Shown: positions 1 to 10,300 of the stretch, one piece after another
How positions within the stretch are numbered: position 1 is the stretch's first letter
How the letters are laid out: each line of letters starts with the position of its first letter
Source of the DNA: Hydrogenophaga sp. NFH-34
GTDB taxonomy: Bacteria > Pseudomonadota > Gammaproteobacteria > Burkholderiales > Burkholderiaceae_C
Direction of reading: 5' to 3'
DNA length: 64,000 nucleotides
Assembly: GCF_021401345.1 (NCBI RefSeq)
Contig: NZ_JACBGE010000015.1
Span: forward strand, 78,249 to 142,248
The notes under the pieces: generated by a model
Told to the model about the DNA's origin: nothing
What the model saw: only the letters and a program-made list of their open reading frames with translations
Database searches by the model: none
Program-made: the position numbers and the translations under genes

Positions 1-215
<215 letters not shown>

Positions 216-231
216 GGGCGTCGGCTCCGCG

Positions 232-936
232 TCAGTGCCCCGAAGCCGAAGCCGAGGCCGGCTGGTGACCCAGGTTGCGCTGCAGGATGTTGGAGAACTC
301 TTCCATGAAGGTCTCCAGCCGGATGGCGACGCGGTCGACGTCGTGCGTGAAACGGTTGTAGGCGACCACGGCCGGGATGGCGGCAAACAGGCCGATGGCG
401 GTGGCCACCAGGGCTTCGGCGATACCGGGCGCCACCGTGGCCAGGGTCACCTGGGCCAGCGCCGCGAGGCCGGTGAAGGCATGCATGATCCCCCAGACCG
501 TGCCGAACAAGCCCACATAGGGTGCGACCGAACCGACGGTACCGAGGAAGGACAGGTTGGACTCCAGCGTGTCCAGCTCGCGCTGCAGGCTGGCGCGCAT
601 GGCACGGCGGGCGCCGTCGAGCAGCGTGCCGCTGTCGTTGATGCGGCGCTCTCGCAGCTTGTTGAATTCGCGCATGCCGCTGGCGAAGATGCGCTCCATC
701 GGGCCGCCGTGGCGGGCGCTCTGGGCGGCGGCGACATACAGGTCGTTGAGGTTGGTGCCGGACCAGAACTCGCGCTCGAAGTCGTCGTCGTGCGCCTTGA
801 CGCGCTTGATCGCGAAGACCTTGCGGAAGATGGCGGCCCAGCTGATGACGGACATCAGCACCAGCAGGACGACCACGGCCTGGACCACCCAGCTGGCGTG
901 GAGCAGCAACTGGACGATGGAGAGATCTTGCGGCAT
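232..936 (-). CDS. tolQ: TolQ, Tol-Pal system proton channel subunit
   Basis: 234-residue MotA/TolQ/ExbB-family protein that forms the inner-membrane proton channel powering TolA. Three hydrophobic segments are visible at about residues 14-38, 130-155 and 168-190, with the conserved region GLFGTVWGIMHAF leading from TM2 and the ATVAPGIAEALVATAIGL segment in TM3. The start MPQDLSIVQ was chosen over an in-frame start 35 codons upstream because the upstream stretch overlaps ybgC and is not TolQ-like. It lies 34 bp after ybgC and 16 bp before tolR, so ybgC-tolQ-tolR is probably one transcript. Confidence 0.95.
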   Translation of the reverse strand: MPQDLSIVQLLLHASWVVQAVVVLLVLMSVISWAAIFRKVFAIKRVKAHDDDFEREFWSGTNLNDLYVAAAQSARHGGPMERIFASGMREFNKLRERRINDSGTLLDGARRAMRASLQRELDTLESNLSFLGTVGSVAPYVGLFGTVWGIMHAFTGLAALAQVTLATVAPGIAEALVATAIGLFAAIPAVVAYNRFTHDVDRVAIRLETFMEEFSNILQRNLGHQPASASASGH

Positions 937-970
937 GGTTTCTAGAGCGGAGGTGGCGGGAAAAAGTTCG

Positions 971-1585
971 TCAGTCGGGCGCGGCTTGCAGGCGCTGCAG
1001 CACGCTGGCGGGAATGCGCGCGGGCCGCAAGGTCTGGGCATCGACCCAGCCAGCGCGGACTTCGCCTTCGCACAGCAAAACGGGCGGCTCGCCCTCCTGC
1101 TGCGGTTTCAGGAGCGCGCTCTGCACAATGGTAAGGGAGGCTTTGCCCACCTCAGTGGCCTGCGCGGTAACCAGAAGCAAATCGTCCAGGCGGGCGCTGC
1201 GCAGGTAGCGCAACCGGCAGTCGCTGACGACGAACATGCCACCGGCTTCGTCGCGCAGTGCGCGTTGGTGCACGCCACGCTCGCGCAGCCACTCGGTGCG
1301 GGCGCGTTCGAAAAACTTGAGGTAGTTGGCATAGAAGACGATGCCGCCAGCGTCGGTGTCTTCCCAGTAGACGCGCACGGGCCAGGAGAAAGTGGACCCC
1401 CACGCTCCACCGCTGCGCGGGTCGCTGCCCCCCGAGGGGGCTGATCCGGCTTGGGAACGGCCCGGCGCCGGATCGGTGGACCCCCACGCTCCACCGCTGC
1501 GCGGGTCGCTGCTCCCCGAGGGGGCTGATCCCGCTTGGGAACGGCCCGGCGCCGGATCGGTGGCCCCCACGCTGTGCGCGCTCAC
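971..1585 (-). CDS. ybgC: YbgC-type acyl-CoA thioesterase with a repeat-extended N-terminus
   Basis: Hotdog-fold thioesterase of the Tol-Pal cluster; family members hydrolyse short- or long-chain acyl-CoA and are linked to phospholipid metabolism. The conserved core starts at VRVYWEDTDAGG, containing the catalytic Asp region, followed by YANYLKFFERARTEWL. No ATG precedes this core. An in-frame GTG at 1585 overlaps the aminotransferase stop as GTGA, the usual sign of translational coupling, and gives 204 residues. About 56 of these come from two tandem 84-bp repeat units (28 codons each, GSTDPAPGRSQAGSAPSG-type) lying between MSAHS and the core. Without them the protein would be 148 residues, the normal family size. 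Alternative GTG starts exist at 1570 and inside the core (the V of PVRVYW), so the true start needs testing. Confidence 0.85.
   Translation of the reverse strand: MSAHSVGATDPAPGRSQAGSAPSGSSDPRSGGAWGSTDPAPGRSQAGSAPSGGSDPRSGGAWGSTFSWPVRVYWEDTDAGGIVFYANYLKFFERARTEWLRERGVHQRALRDEAGGMFVVSDCRLRYLRSARLDDLLLVTAQATEVGKASLTIVQSALLKPQQEGEPPVLLCEGEVRAGWVDAQTLRPARIPASVLQRLQAAPD
1393..1574. repeat. Two tandem copies of an 84-bp GC-rich repeat plus a partial third
   Basis: Units begin at 1393 and 1477, with a truncated third start at 1561. Copies differ at only a few bases. Each contains the core CCCCCCGAGGGGG or a close variant (self-complementary) and the flank TGGGAACGGCCCGG. The unit is divisible by three and stays open in the ybgC frame. 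The same core (ACCCCCACGCT ... GCTGCCCCCCGAGGGGGC) recurs at 46.7-46.9 kb in this window, so this is a dispersed family rather than a local duplication. Confidence 0.9.
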
Positions 1586-2802
1586 AGCGCGGCCTCCAGC
1601 CGGGCAATGGCTTCCTGCAGCTGCGGCAGGGCATTGGCGGTGGAAAAGCGCAGCCAATGCTGTGGGTCGGCGACGCCGAAATCGCGCCCCGGTGTGGTGG
1701 CCAACTGGGTGCGCTTCATGAGCTCGAAGGCCAGGGGCCAACTGCCGCCAGGCGTGTTGCCCGTGGGGTCGGTGCTGATGCCCCAGCGCTGGCACAGGTT
1801 CCGGACGTCGGCCCAGGCGTAGAAGGCGCCGTCGGGCATGACGGGCACGGTCAGGCCCAGGCGGTTGAGTTCGGGAATGAACCAGTCGCGCCGCGCCTTG
1901 AATTCGGCACGGCGGCGCTCGTATTCGGCCAGGCTCTCGGCCTCGAAGCAGGCCAGCGCCGCGTGCTGGGCGATGGTGCTGGCGCAGATGAACAGGTTCT
2001 GCGCCAACCTCTCTACCGGCGCCACCAGCGCAGGGGGCAGCACCAGCCAGCCCAGGCGCCAACCCGTCATGTTGAAGTATTTGCTGAAGCTGTTGACGCT
2101 GATGATTTGTTCGCCCAACCCGTCGGGCAGGCCCAGGGCGCTGTGGCCGTAGGCGTCCTCGTAGCTCAGGCCCAGGTAGATCTCGTCCACCAGGGTGATC
2201 CCGCCGCGCTCGCGCACGAAGCTGGCCGTGCGCTCCAGTTCGTCGCGGGCGATGCTGGTGCCGGTGGGGTTGGAGGGGGAGGCCAGCAGCACGCCGCGCG
2301 TGGATGGGCCCCACGCGGTTTCGACCTGGGCGGCGCTGAGCTGGAAGCGGCTGTCGGCCCCGGTCGGAATCAGCACAGGTCGCCCTTCGGCCGCCTGCAC
2401 GAACTGCCGGTTGCAGGGGTAGCAGGGGTCGGGCATCAGGATGTCGTCACCCGCCTCAATCAGCGCGAGGCAGGCCAGTTGCAGCGCGGCCGAAGCACCG
2501 GCCGTGACGACGATGCGGCCCGGATCAACCTGCAGGCCGAAGCGGCTGGCGTACCAGCCGCTGATGGCTTCGCGCAGCGCGGGCAGGCCGGTGGCGGGCG
2601 TGTACTGGCTGCGGCCATCGCGGATGGCGCGCTCGGCGGCGATCTGCACCAGCGGTGGTGCGGTGAAGTCCGGCTCGCCGATGTTCAGGTAGATCATGGG
2701 GCGGTCGCCGGCCTGGGCCCGGGCTGCCATCTCGCTGGCGGTCTTGGCCAGCTCCATGACGTAAAAGGGCGCCACCCGTTGGGCGCGTTGGGCGATCCGC
2801 AT
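1582..2802 (-). CDS. PLP-dependent class I/II aminotransferase (AspC/AlaA-like)
   Basis: 406-residue fold-type I aminotransferase, cytoplasmic. Visible motifs: NIGEPDF near the N-terminus, SPSNPTG in the middle, DEIYLGLSYE, and the PLP-lysine region SVNSFSKYFNMTGWRLGW. This matches the large aspartate/alanine/aromatic aminotransferase group; the amino-donor specificity cannot be read from sequence. The ATG at 2802 was chosen because the family normally begins a few residues before the segment APFYVMELAKTA; it is 17 bp after the nusB stop. The stop overlaps the probable GTG start of ybgC. Co-location with rib-nusB is common in Comamonadaceae, but a functional link is not evident. Confidence 0.88.
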   Translation of the reverse strand: MRIAQRAQRVAPFYVMELAKTASEMAARAQAGDRPMIYLNIGEPDFTAPPLVQIAAERAIRDGRSQYTPATGLPALREAISGWYASRFGLQVDPGRIVVTAGASAALQLACLALIEAGDDILMPDPCYPCNRQFVQAAEGRPVLIPTGADSRFQLSAAQVETAWGPSTRGVLLASPSNPTGTSIARDELERTASFVRERGGITLVDEIYLGLSYEDAYGHSALGLPDGLGEQIISVNSFSKYFNMTGWRLGWLVLPPALVAPVERLAQNLFICASTIAQHAALACFEAESLAEYERRRAEFKARRDWFIPELNRLGLTVPVMPDGAFYAWADVRNLCQRWGISTDPTGNTPGGSWPLAFELMKRTQLATTPGRDFGVADPQHWLRFSTANALPQLQEAIARLEAAL

Positions 2803-2819
2803 GCTGCGTGCGCCGACGG

Positions 2820-3329
2820 TCAGGCCGCTTCCGGGCTGCCGTCGGCCGGCTTGCGGGGACTGCGCGGGCGGGGGGCCGCAGCCGTTTCCACCGGGCGCAG
2901 CTTTTCGGCCAGCGGGTGCAGCACGCCGTTGACGTATTTGTGGCCGTCGGTGCCACCGAAGCTCTTGGCCAGTTCGATGCATTCGTTGAGCACCACGCGC
3001 CAGGGCACGTCGGCGCAGTGGCGGAATTCGTACACACCGATCCACATCACGCCGCGTTCGATGGGCGAGATTTCGGCCAGCTTGCGGTCCAGCAGCGGTT
3101 CGATCAGGGCGTCGGCCTCTGCAGCTTCGGCAATGCAGCCGTGCAGCAGCGCGTCGTAGTGCACGCTGTCGGCCTTGTGAAAGCCCGAGAGGTCGCGCGT
3201 GAAGACGTCGATGTCGGTGGCCTCGTTGCGGCCGACAATGTGCTGGTACAGCGCCTGCAGCGCGAATTCGCGTGCGCGCGTCCGTGCCGATTTGTCCGAG
3301 GCCTTGCGGGGCTTGGTGTCGGTGTTCAT
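2820..3329 (-). CDS. nusB: Transcription antitermination factor NusB
   Basis: 169-residue NusB: binds boxA of rRNA leader transcripts together with S10 (NusE) and promotes antitermination. Typical features are [14 protein letters not shown] near the N-terminus, [15 protein letters not shown] in the middle, and [25 protein letters not shown], the strongly conserved C-terminal helix pair. The C-terminal tail is Pro/Arg-rich and probably disordered. Its ATG overlaps the ribH stop by one base (TGATG), so the two are translationally coupled, as in many proteobacteria where nusB follows ribH. Confidence 0.96.
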   Translation of the reverse strand: MNTDTKPRKASDKSARTRAREFALQALYQHIVGRNEATDIDVFTRDLSGFHKADSVHYDALLHGCIAEAAEADALIEPLLDRKLAEISPIERGVMWIGVYEFRHCADVPWRVVLNECIELAKSFGGTDGHKYVNGVLHPLAEKLRPVETAAAPRPRSPRKPADGSPEAA

Positions 3330-3793
3330 CAGGCCAGTTGCTCCAGCAGATGCGCCATTTCAATGGCCACGCGCGCGGCGTCGCGGCCTTTTTCTTCCTG
3401 GCGGGCCACGGCTTGGGACACGTTTTCGGTGGTCAGGATGGCGTTGGCGATCGGGGTGTGGGTGTCGAGCGAGACGCGCGTGACGCCGGCACCCGACTCG
3501 TTGGACACCAGCTCGAAGTGGTAGGTCTCGCCACGGATGATGCAACCCAGCGCGATCAGGGCGTCGTATTCGTCCTGCTCGGCCATGGCCTGCAGCACCA
3601 CGGGCACTTCCAGGGCGCCGGGCACGGTCACGCGCTTGATGTTCTTTTCCTGCACCCCCAGTGCCAGCAGCTCGGCGTGGCAGGCTTCGTACAGAGCGTT
3701 GGTGATGCCTTCGTTGAAGCGGGCCTGGACGATGCCGATGGAAAGCTTGCGGCCATCGAGCGGGCCGGAGGTGCCTTTGTCTGCGCCAAACAT
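3329..3793 (-). CDS. ribH: 6,7-dimethyl-8-ribityllumazine synthase
   Basis: 154-residue lumazine synthase: condenses 5-amino-6-ribitylaminouracil with 3,4-dihydroxy-2-butanone-4-phosphate, the penultimate step of riboflavin synthesis. Recognisable segments: [55 protein letters not shown] and [15 protein letters not shown] with the active-site His in RGETYHF. The length is normal. It lies 18 bp after the ribBX-type gene and overlaps nusB by one base, so it is the last riboflavin gene of the operon. Confidence 0.97.
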   Translation of the reverse strand: MFGADKGTSGPLDGRKLSIGIVQARFNEGITNALYEACHAELLALGVQEKNIKRVTVPGALEVPVVLQAMAEQDEYDALIALGCIIRGETYHFELVSNESGAGVTRVSLDTHTPIANAILTTENVSQAVARQEEKGRDAARVAIEMAHLLEQLA

Positions 3794-3811
3794 GGTGGAA
3801 TCCGTTGAGAG

Positions 3812-4942
3812 TTACTGATCTCGGCCGAGATAGCCGGTGATTTCGAGGCCATAGCCGGCCATGCTGGGCATGCGGCGCGGCTGGCCCATCAGGCGCATGC
3901 GGTGCACACCGCATTCGCGCAGGATCTGGGCGCCCACGCCATAGGTACGCAGGTCCATGCGGCCGCGTTCGGGCGCCTGGGCCGAGCGGGCCGTGCCTTC
4001 GAACTGGGCCAGCAACTGCGCGGCGGATTCGCCGCAGTTGAGCAGCACCGCCACGCCGGCACCCGACTGGCCGATGTGGCGCAGGCTGGCTTCCAGGCTC
4101 CAGCTGTGCATGGAACGGTCGATTTCGAGCGCATCGAGCACCGACAGCGGCTCGTGCACCCGCACGTCCACCACAGCGTCGCTGTCCCATTGCCCGTTCA
4201 CCAGGGCCAGATGCAGGGCGCCGCTGGGCTCGTCGCGGAAGGCGTGCGCGGTGAATTCACCGAAGGCGGTGTGCAGCGGCCGGCTGCCGACTTTCTGCAC
4301 CAGGCTTTCGTGGCGGCTGCGGTACTGGATGAGGTCGGCGATGGTGCCGATCTTCACGCCATGTTCGGCGGCAAAGAGCTGCAGATCGGGCAGGCGGGCC
4401 ATGGTGCCGTCGTCCTTCATGATCTCGCAAATCACGGCGGCGGGCGAACAGCCGGCCATGGCGGCCAGGTCGCAACCCGCTTCGGTGTGGCCGGCGCGCA
4501 TGAGCACCCCGCCTTCCACCGCTTGCAGGGGGAAGATGTGGCCGGGTTGCACCAGGTCTTCGGCACGGGCATCGGGGGCCACGGCGGCTTGCACGGTGCG
4601 GGCGCGGTCGGCGGCGGAGATGCCGGTGGTCACGCCTTCGGCGGCTTCGATGGACACCGTGAAGGCGGTACCCATCTTGGTGCCGTTGCGCGGCACCATG
4701 GGTGGCAGCCGCAGGCGCTCACAGCGCTCTTTGGACAGTGTCAGGCAGATCAGGCCACGGCCGAAGCGGGCCATGAAGTTGATCGCCTCGGGCGTCACAT
4801 GGTCGGCAGCGAGGACCAGGTCGCCTTCGTTCTCGCGGTCTTCCTCGTCGACGAGGATGACCATGCGGCCGGCACGGATGTCGGCCACGATGTCTTCCAC
4901 CGGGGAGATGGCCACAGGCCGCAGGGTTTCAGGGGCGTTCAT
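3812..4942 (-). CDS. ribB: 3,4-dihydroxy-2-butanone-4-phosphate synthase with degenerate GTP-cyclohydrolase-II-like C-terminal domain (RibBX type)
   Basis: 376 residues. The N-terminal domain (about 1-210) is a good DHBP synthase, converting ribulose-5-phosphate: the acidic motif [11 protein letters not shown] is at residues 32-42 and [12 protein letters not shown] further on. The C-terminal domain (about 215-376) resembles GTP cyclohydrolase II in layout ([33 protein letters not shown]), but where active RibA has VRVHSE followed by the Cys-rich zinc site (Cys-X10-Cys-X-Cys) this protein reads [20 protein letters not shown] with no cysteines. The C-terminal half is therefore probably not a working cyclohydrolase, like the RibBX hybrids described in other proteobacteria. 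The ATG overlaps the ribE stop (ATGA). Confidence 0.9.
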   Translation of the reverse strand: MNAPETLRPVAISPVEDIVADIRAGRMVILVDEEDRENEGDLVLAADHVTPEAINFMARFGRGLICLTLSKERCERLRLPPMVPRNGTKMGTAFTVSIEAAEGVTTGISAADRARTVQAAVAPDARAEDLVQPGHIFPLQAVEGGVLMRAGHTEAGCDLAAMAGCSPAAVICEIMKDDGTMARLPDLQLFAAEHGVKIGTIADLIQYRSRHESLVQKVGSRPLHTAFGEFTAHAFRDEPSGALHLALVNGQWDSDAVVDVRVHEPLSVLDALEIDRSMHSWSLEASLRHIGQSGAGVAVLLNCGESAAQLLAQFEGTARSAQAPERGRMDLRTYGVGAQILRECGVHRMRLMGQPRRMPSMAGYGLEITGYLGRDQ

Positions 4943-5586
4943 GCGGTTTCCTTGAGGGAGGCGGGGCCGGCAGCGGTCAGCATGCGCTCGACGTAGCGGG
5001 CCACGGTGTCGATTTCGAGATTCACACCGCTGCCCGCCTGGAGATCGCCCAGGGTGGTGTGCTCGACGGTGTGGGGAATGATGTTGATGCTGAAAGCGCA
5101 GCCGGCGGGGCTGTCTTCCACGGTGTTGACCGTGAGGCTGACCCCGTTGACCGTGATCGAGCCTTTGTAGGCCAGGTACTTGCCCAGCTCGGGCGGCGCC
5201 TGCACGCGCAGTGTCCAGCTCTCGCCCACCGCGGTGAAGGCGATCACCTGGCCGATGCCGTCAACGTGTCCGGAAACGATATGGCCACCCAGCCGGTCGC
5301 TGGCACGCAGCGCCTTTTCCAGGTTCACACGCCGGCCGGCTTCGGCCAGGCCGGTGGTGCGGGTCAGCGATTCGGCCGAGATGTCGATGGTGAAGCGGTG
5401 CGCCGGCACGTCCAGCGACGTCACCGTCATGCAGGCCCCGTTGAGGGCGATGCTGTCCCCCAGACCCACATCGTCCAGAAAGCCGGCCGGTGTTTCGAGG
5501 GTGAGGCGTTTGCCATGCTGGGCGGATGCGCCCAGTTCGGACAGGGCGGCGATACGCCCCACTGCGGTGATGATGCCGGTAAACAT
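4939..5586 (-). CDS. ribE: Riboflavin synthase, alpha subunit
   Basis: 215-residue riboflavin synthase: dismutates two lumazines to riboflavin and the pyrimidine precursor. The protein starts with the almost invariant MFTGII, and two lumazine-binding repeats follow (about 1-97 and 98-197), each with its own motif: [13 protein letters not shown] in the first, [14 protein letters not shown] in the second, plus [11 protein letters not shown] between them. The ATG at 5586 was selected over an upstream in-frame start because MFTGII is the family N-terminus. It is 56 bp from ribD and overlaps ribB by 4 bp. Confidence 0.97.
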   Translation of the reverse strand: MFTGIITAVGRIAALSELGASAQHGKRLTLETPAGFLDDVGLGDSIALNGACMTVTSLDVPAHRFTIDISAESLTRTTGLAEAGRRVNLEKALRASDRLGGHIVSGHVDGIGQVIAFTAVGESWTLRVQAPPELGKYLAYKGSITVNGVSLTVNTVEDSPAGCAFSINIIPHTVEHTTLGDLQAGSGVNLEIDTVARYVERMLTAAGPASLKETA

Positions 5587-5642
5587 CCGGCTATTTTCGC
5601 AGGGTTTGTGCCGGCTTGCCCGACCAGGGCTGGCGCGGGCGG

Positions 5643-6806
5643 TCAGGCGGCGGTTTGGGGGTGCAGAAAGCCTTCGTGCCCGGCCACGCGGGCGAGGATG
5701 CGCAGGTCGTTGCCGACGCGATCCATCGCGGTGAAATGCAGGGGCGTGCCGTCGTCCAGGCGGTGGAAAGGCCCCAGGCTGGCGAGGCCCCGGCCTGAGC
5801 CCAGCAACTGCGGTGCCAGATAGACCAGGCACTCATCCACCAGCCCTTCGCGCAGGAACGAGCCGTTGAGCTTGTGCCCAGCCTCCAGGTGGAGTTCGTT
5901 GACTTCACGCCGACCCAGCTCGCGCAGCAGCGCGGGCAAAGCCACTTTGCCGCCAGGGCCGGGCAGGCTCAGCAGGGTGGCACCGCGCGCCAGCAAGGCC
6001 TGGCCACGCGCCTGTGCCGTGGCATCGTCCAGCGCATGGGCCACCAGAATCTGCCGGCTCAGGCCGTGCGCCGGCGGCTGGAACAGCCGGGCATCGGGAG
6101 AGAGCTCCAGGCGGCTGTCGACCACCACCAGATGCGGCTGGCGTGGGGTGGGGGCCAGCCGCACATCCAGCACAGGGTCGTCCTCCCGCACGGTGCCGAT
6201 GCCGGTCAGCACGGCGCATGCACGCGCGCGCCAGGCGTGCCCGTCGGCGCGGGCCGGCTCGCCCGTGATCCACTGGCTGACACCGTTGTCCAGGGCCGAA
6301 ATGCCGTCCAGCGAAGCCGCCATCTTCATGCGTACCCACGGCTGGCCGCGGATCATGCGGCTGAAAAAGCCGATGTTCAGCTCGCGCGACGCCCGCGCCA
6401 GGTCGCTATCAGCGGGCAACACCTCGACAGCGATGCCTGCAGCGCGCAGGCGCTCGACACCCCGGCCGGCTACCAGGGGGTTCGGGTCCACCGTGGACAC
6501 CACCACGCGCGCCACGCCAGCGGCGATCAGCGCGTCGCAGCAGGGTGGGGTGCGGCCGTGGTGGGAGCAGGGCTCCAGCGTCACCCAGGCCGTGGTGCCA
6601 TGGGTGCTCAGGCCGCGTGCCTGCACATCGCGCAGCGCCATCACTTCCGCATGCGGCCCGCCTGCGCGTTGGGTGTGCCCCTGCCCGATCACCAGACCGC
6701 TGGCATCGGTGAGCACGCAGCCGACGCGCGGGTTGGGGTTGGACAGATGCAGCGCCTGGGTGGCCTGTTGCTGGGCGAGGGTCAAGGCAGAGAGAGCGGC
6801 GGGCAT
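5643..6806 (-). CDS. ribD: Bifunctional diaminohydroxyphosphoribosylaminopyrimidine deaminase / 5-amino-6-(5-phosphoribosylamino)uracil reductase
   Basis: 387-residue two-domain riboflavin enzyme carrying out two consecutive steps after GTP cyclohydrolase II. The N-terminal cytidine-deaminase-like domain (about 1-150) has the zinc motif HAEVMAL and the partner PCSHHGRTPPCCDALI. The C-terminal reductase domain (about 155-387) shows MKMAASLDG and GIGTVREDDPVLDVR. It is the first gene of ribD-ribE-ribB-ribH. The pilus operon terminator ends just upstream, about 15 bp before the ATG, so the rib promoter must lie in or near that terminator region. No FMN riboswitch was seen. Confidence 0.96.
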   Translation of the reverse strand: MPAALSALTLAQQQATQALHLSNPNPRVGCVLTDASGLVIGQGHTQRAGGPHAEVMALRDVQARGLSTHGTTAWVTLEPCSHHGRTPPCCDALIAAGVARVVVSTVDPNPLVAGRGVERLRAAGIAVEVLPADSDLARASRELNIGFFSRMIRGQPWVRMKMAASLDGISALDNGVSQWITGEPARADGHAWRARACAVLTGIGTVREDDPVLDVRLAPTPRQPHLVVVDSRLELSPDARLFQPPAHGLSRQILVAHALDDATAQARGQALLARGATLLSLPGPGGKVALPALLRELGRREVNELHLEAGHKLNGSFLREGLVDECLVYLAPQLLGSGRGLASLGPFHRLDDGTPLHFTAMDRVGNDLRILARVAGHEGFLHPQTAA

Positions 6807-6820
6807 GGGGGTGAGGGGGC

Positions 6821-6854
6821 AAGAAAAAGCCCGACCTGCCGAGGCGGGTCGGGC
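6821..6854 (-). terminator. Rho-independent terminator of the pilus operon
   Basis: A 12-bp stem with one G-T pair (arms 6829-6840 and 6843-6854), tiny loop, and a run of A on the plus strand (6821-6828) that reads as U on the minus-strand transcript. It sits 18 bp after the pilE stop, so it closes the fimT-to-pilE operon before ribD begins. Confidence 0.9.
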
Positions 6855-6871
6855 CCGGGGGCTGGAGGGTA

Positions 6872-7351
6872 TCAGCCCTTGAAACAGTCCGCCAGCTCAC
6901 TGCCGCTGGCGTTGTTGCTGACCGAGCGGGCACCCGTTTGCGTGATGCTCAGATCGCCGCAACGGTCGCCGCTCATGCTGCCGGTACGCACGGCGCGCAG
7001 GGTATAGGTCGTTTCGGCCGTGGCTTCATCCACCGCGTCGCCGTTCTCGATCAGCGTGATGGTGTAGGCGGCGGCGCCTTCCTTGGGGGATTGGGCCATG
7101 CTGGCGGGCAACTCCGCGCCTTTGAACGTGTCCTTGGCGCTGTAGAAGCGGCGCATGAACTGGTCGGCCTCCATCAGGGCTCGCTGCGCATCGGCCCGGC
7201 GTGACGCCTTCACGTGTTCGGTGTAGGACGGCAGGGCAATGGCCGCCAGGATGCCGATCACGGCCACCACGATCATCAGTTCGATGAGGGTGAAGCCTCG
7301 GTATCGCTGGGGTTGCGCCGGAGCGGACGGGAGTGGCAATCGCTTCTTCAT
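6872..7351 (-). CDS. pilE: PilE-type minor type IV pilin
   Basis: 159-residue type IV pilin-like protein. A basic leader ends in the prepilin peptidase site [17 protein letters not shown], with Glu at +5 of the mature protein, followed by the hydrophobic N-terminal helix. Two Cys near the C-terminus (DRCGDL and LADCFKG) can form the usual disulfide-bonded loop. The ATG at 7351 (MKKRLP) is preferred over the GTG two codons upstream because GAGG sits at good distance from the ATG. It follows pilY1 by 12 bp and is the last gene of the minor-pilin operon. Confidence 0.92.
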   Translation of the reverse strand: MKKRLPLPSAPAQPQRYRGFTLIELMIVVAVIGILAAIALPSYTEHVKASRRADAQRALMEADQFMRRFYSAKDTFKGAELPASMAQSPKEGAAAYTITLIENGDAVDEATAETTYTLRAVRTGSMSGDRCGDLSITQTGARSVSNNASGSELADCFKG

Positions 7352-7363
7352 GGTCACTGGGCC

Positions 7364-10300
7364 TCAGTTGGAAGGCGGGGTGCTGAGCTGGTATTGGGTG
7401 CGACTCCAGCCTGGAACGGGGCAATAAACACCCAAAGCGACACTGCCATCTTCAGTACCTACGGCGAATTTGGTTTCGTTTTCACAGTTCTGCTGCTTGG
7501 GGAGAGATTCTCCGTCACCACCAGGCATGCCCCCGTCCCCCCGACCTCCTGTGGGAGTACTGCCACCAGTAGGGGTGTCACTGAGGAGTGCCACGCCACG
7601 CGAGTATCCTCCACTATCGATCAGCACCATGGACACATTGTCCAGCTTGCCGTCGTTGTTGGTGTCGAACGAGTACTGCGAAGCACCGTCGATGGCACGC
7701 AGACCGTAGATGTAGTTCTTGGGCAGGCCTGAAATCGAGCAAGTCTCGTCTTCGGCATTTTCCGGCGGGGCCACCACGGTGGTGTTGATGAACACGCTGG
7801 TGCTCACATTGCGGATCTGGTCGAGCGAGCGTTCACCGGCATAGGTGTGGCCCAGAGCAAAGGTCCAGCCCCGGTGCACTGTCCAGTCGATCTTGTCGTT
7901 GCTGGTCCGGCTGTAGGTGCGGTCGTTGTTGGTGACGTTGGTACCACCGACAATGCCGCGCACGATCAGATCGCTGACCGAGGGGGGCGTGTAAGGAGAG
8001 GCATCGTCTTCACCAATCGGTGTCGGGTCCCAGATGCCGTAGATTGCTTCTGTTTTGTTAGGCTCGGTGGCGTCGGTGATGTCGGAGTCCTCCAGCAGAA
8101 TGCCGGTCGCCACGACCACCACGGTGCCTTTTTCTGGGTGGGCCTGCCAGGCCGGGGCACTGTAAATCGGACGGTTGTTGGCGGTGGTGAACAGCGGGCG
8201 GTTGTAGGAAACGCGCCAACTGCTCGGTGCACCCCGCAAATCGAAGCGCCACAGGTTGCCGTTGGCGTCACCCGCATAGGCGGCCACAATGCGCTTGTCG
8301 GCATTGCGGAGCAAGGTCACGCCGCTCAAGCCGCGACCTGCGGAATAGCCCGAAGGCAGGGGGATGCGTGCAATCACGGCACCGGTCATGGGGTTGAGCG
8401 CCACCAGACCATGTCGGCTGCCATCCGAATAACCGTTGTAGTGGCCGCTGTTGATCAGCACGACCCAGGTGCCGTTTTCGGTCTGACCACTGCGGGACGG
8501 ATGGGTGATGTGGCCCAGAGCGAATCCGGTGGTGTTGAGCACATTGGTTTCGGTGGTACTGCCCACGGTTTGCGGGCCAGACGTGGGGCCGGTTTCCCAC
8601 AGATAGTCTTGGCGGGTCGGGATCCGGTTGCCCGCATCGGCGGTTCCATTGAGCGGTGAACGCAAGGCATAGATCAGCTTTTCACCCCGACCCCCCGAAC
8701 CCACGGCAATGTGGTTCCAGCGCGTCCCATCGTAAATGTCGTGTTCGCTCAAGGGCCCATCGAGGACATATTCGAAGGTGTAAGCGTCGCGCGCATAGTT
8801 CAACAAGCGCTTCATGCTGCGCCGCGGCATGAAGGCGGCCAGCTCGTTACCGTCCTGGGCGTCCAGGTTGTGCACCACGCCCGCGTTGGTGGCCACGAAC
8901 AAAGAGGCCGGGTAAGCCACCTTGCGCGTCAAGAAATCCAAATATTGACCGCTGCCGGAAACCGTGCCTGAGAGGTCGTATTCAAAGTCACGCGAGCCGC
9001 CCATGTAGATGGATGGAGGGTTCACCATGGCGCCGATGAGGCTGTTGCGCTGTCGGAAAAGTTTGCCTTGGGCATCGGCCACAGGGTCCGCGCCACGCAG
9101 GTAGTTCACGAAGTTGGCATTGTTGGGAACCCGGGCCGCGTCGCTGCCGTATTTCAAGCTCGCCTGGACATCGGTAGGCAGGCCGGAGAAATTGCCGCTA
9201 AAGCTGATGCCGCCACCGTTGGTGCTGGAATAGGTGAAGACATTTCGGCTGCCATAGGCGGGCAGCTCCTCGGAGGCGGTCCATTTGGTGACCGGGAGAT
9301 CGCTGGCGTCGCGCACCACGTTGCCGTTGGCATCGAGCTCCTGCGCCGAGATGTCGCCCGAGTTGTCCTGGGTCTTGTAGCTCACGCTGTACTTCAGGCG
9401 CCCGGCAATGGTCGAGGCTGTGGAGGCATCCGTGCTGACCGCAACGCCGGCATCGCGCCCGGCCGAGTTCAGGATGTCGGCGAGCACGGTGTCGAAAATG
9501 TTTCGCACGTCGTCTGCCGTCTGGGCGCTGAACCCCTTTCCACCTCCGGTGTACCCTGCCTGGATGAAGTCATCTACCCGCGTCTGGTCATCGGCGGTGC
9601 TCGCATTGACGTCGCCGGTCGCCCAGGTGGGTTTGGTGGCGCCAGCGTAGCCGGTGCTGGCGTACTGGGTGGTGTAGTTGTCGATCTGGCCGAAGGTCAG
9701 GCCACTGGTGGCGCCTTGCACATTGCCACTGGGCCGAATCAGGTACCCGACGGTGTAGGTGGCAACGTTTTGCCAGAAGGTGGGCTGTCCGGTGTCCGTG
9801 AGAATTTCATTGTTCAGGGAACTGCGCAAGTCTTCGTGCCAGTAGTACTTGGCGGCCAGGTCAGCCAGTCCGCCCGTCGCGGTACTCGGATAAGGCACAT
9901 ACTGCTTGCGGCCCGCTGCCGTATTCACACCCGTGGGGCGATAGCGGAAAGACTCGGTGCTGCCATCGGCCCGGGTTCGGGTAAATGTCGGCCCCTGCGT
10001 ATTGTCAAAATCCTCGCCCGAGATGGTGGAGGTGCCCGAGTTCCAGGCACCGTCCGAAAACAGCAGGTTGAACGACCTGCGGCAGCTCATTTCCTCGTTG
10101 CCGGAACTCGCCGGCGCTGCCGGATTGCGTGCCCAAGGATTTTCTGCAGTCGTGGACTGGACCTTGTAATAGTTGGCCACCTTGTCCAGAACGTTGTGCA
10201 AAGGCGTGCCGCCATGGGGCGCAAACATTCGGTGGGCGGTGAAATTGTTGAAAGTGGGGCTGTTGCCGGAGTTCGAGTTGCCGTTCTGGGTGCCATCCTG

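Noticed and set aside
5587..5642. FMN riboswitch before ribE
   Set aside because: The gap to ribD is only 56 bp and lacks the conserved RFN core.
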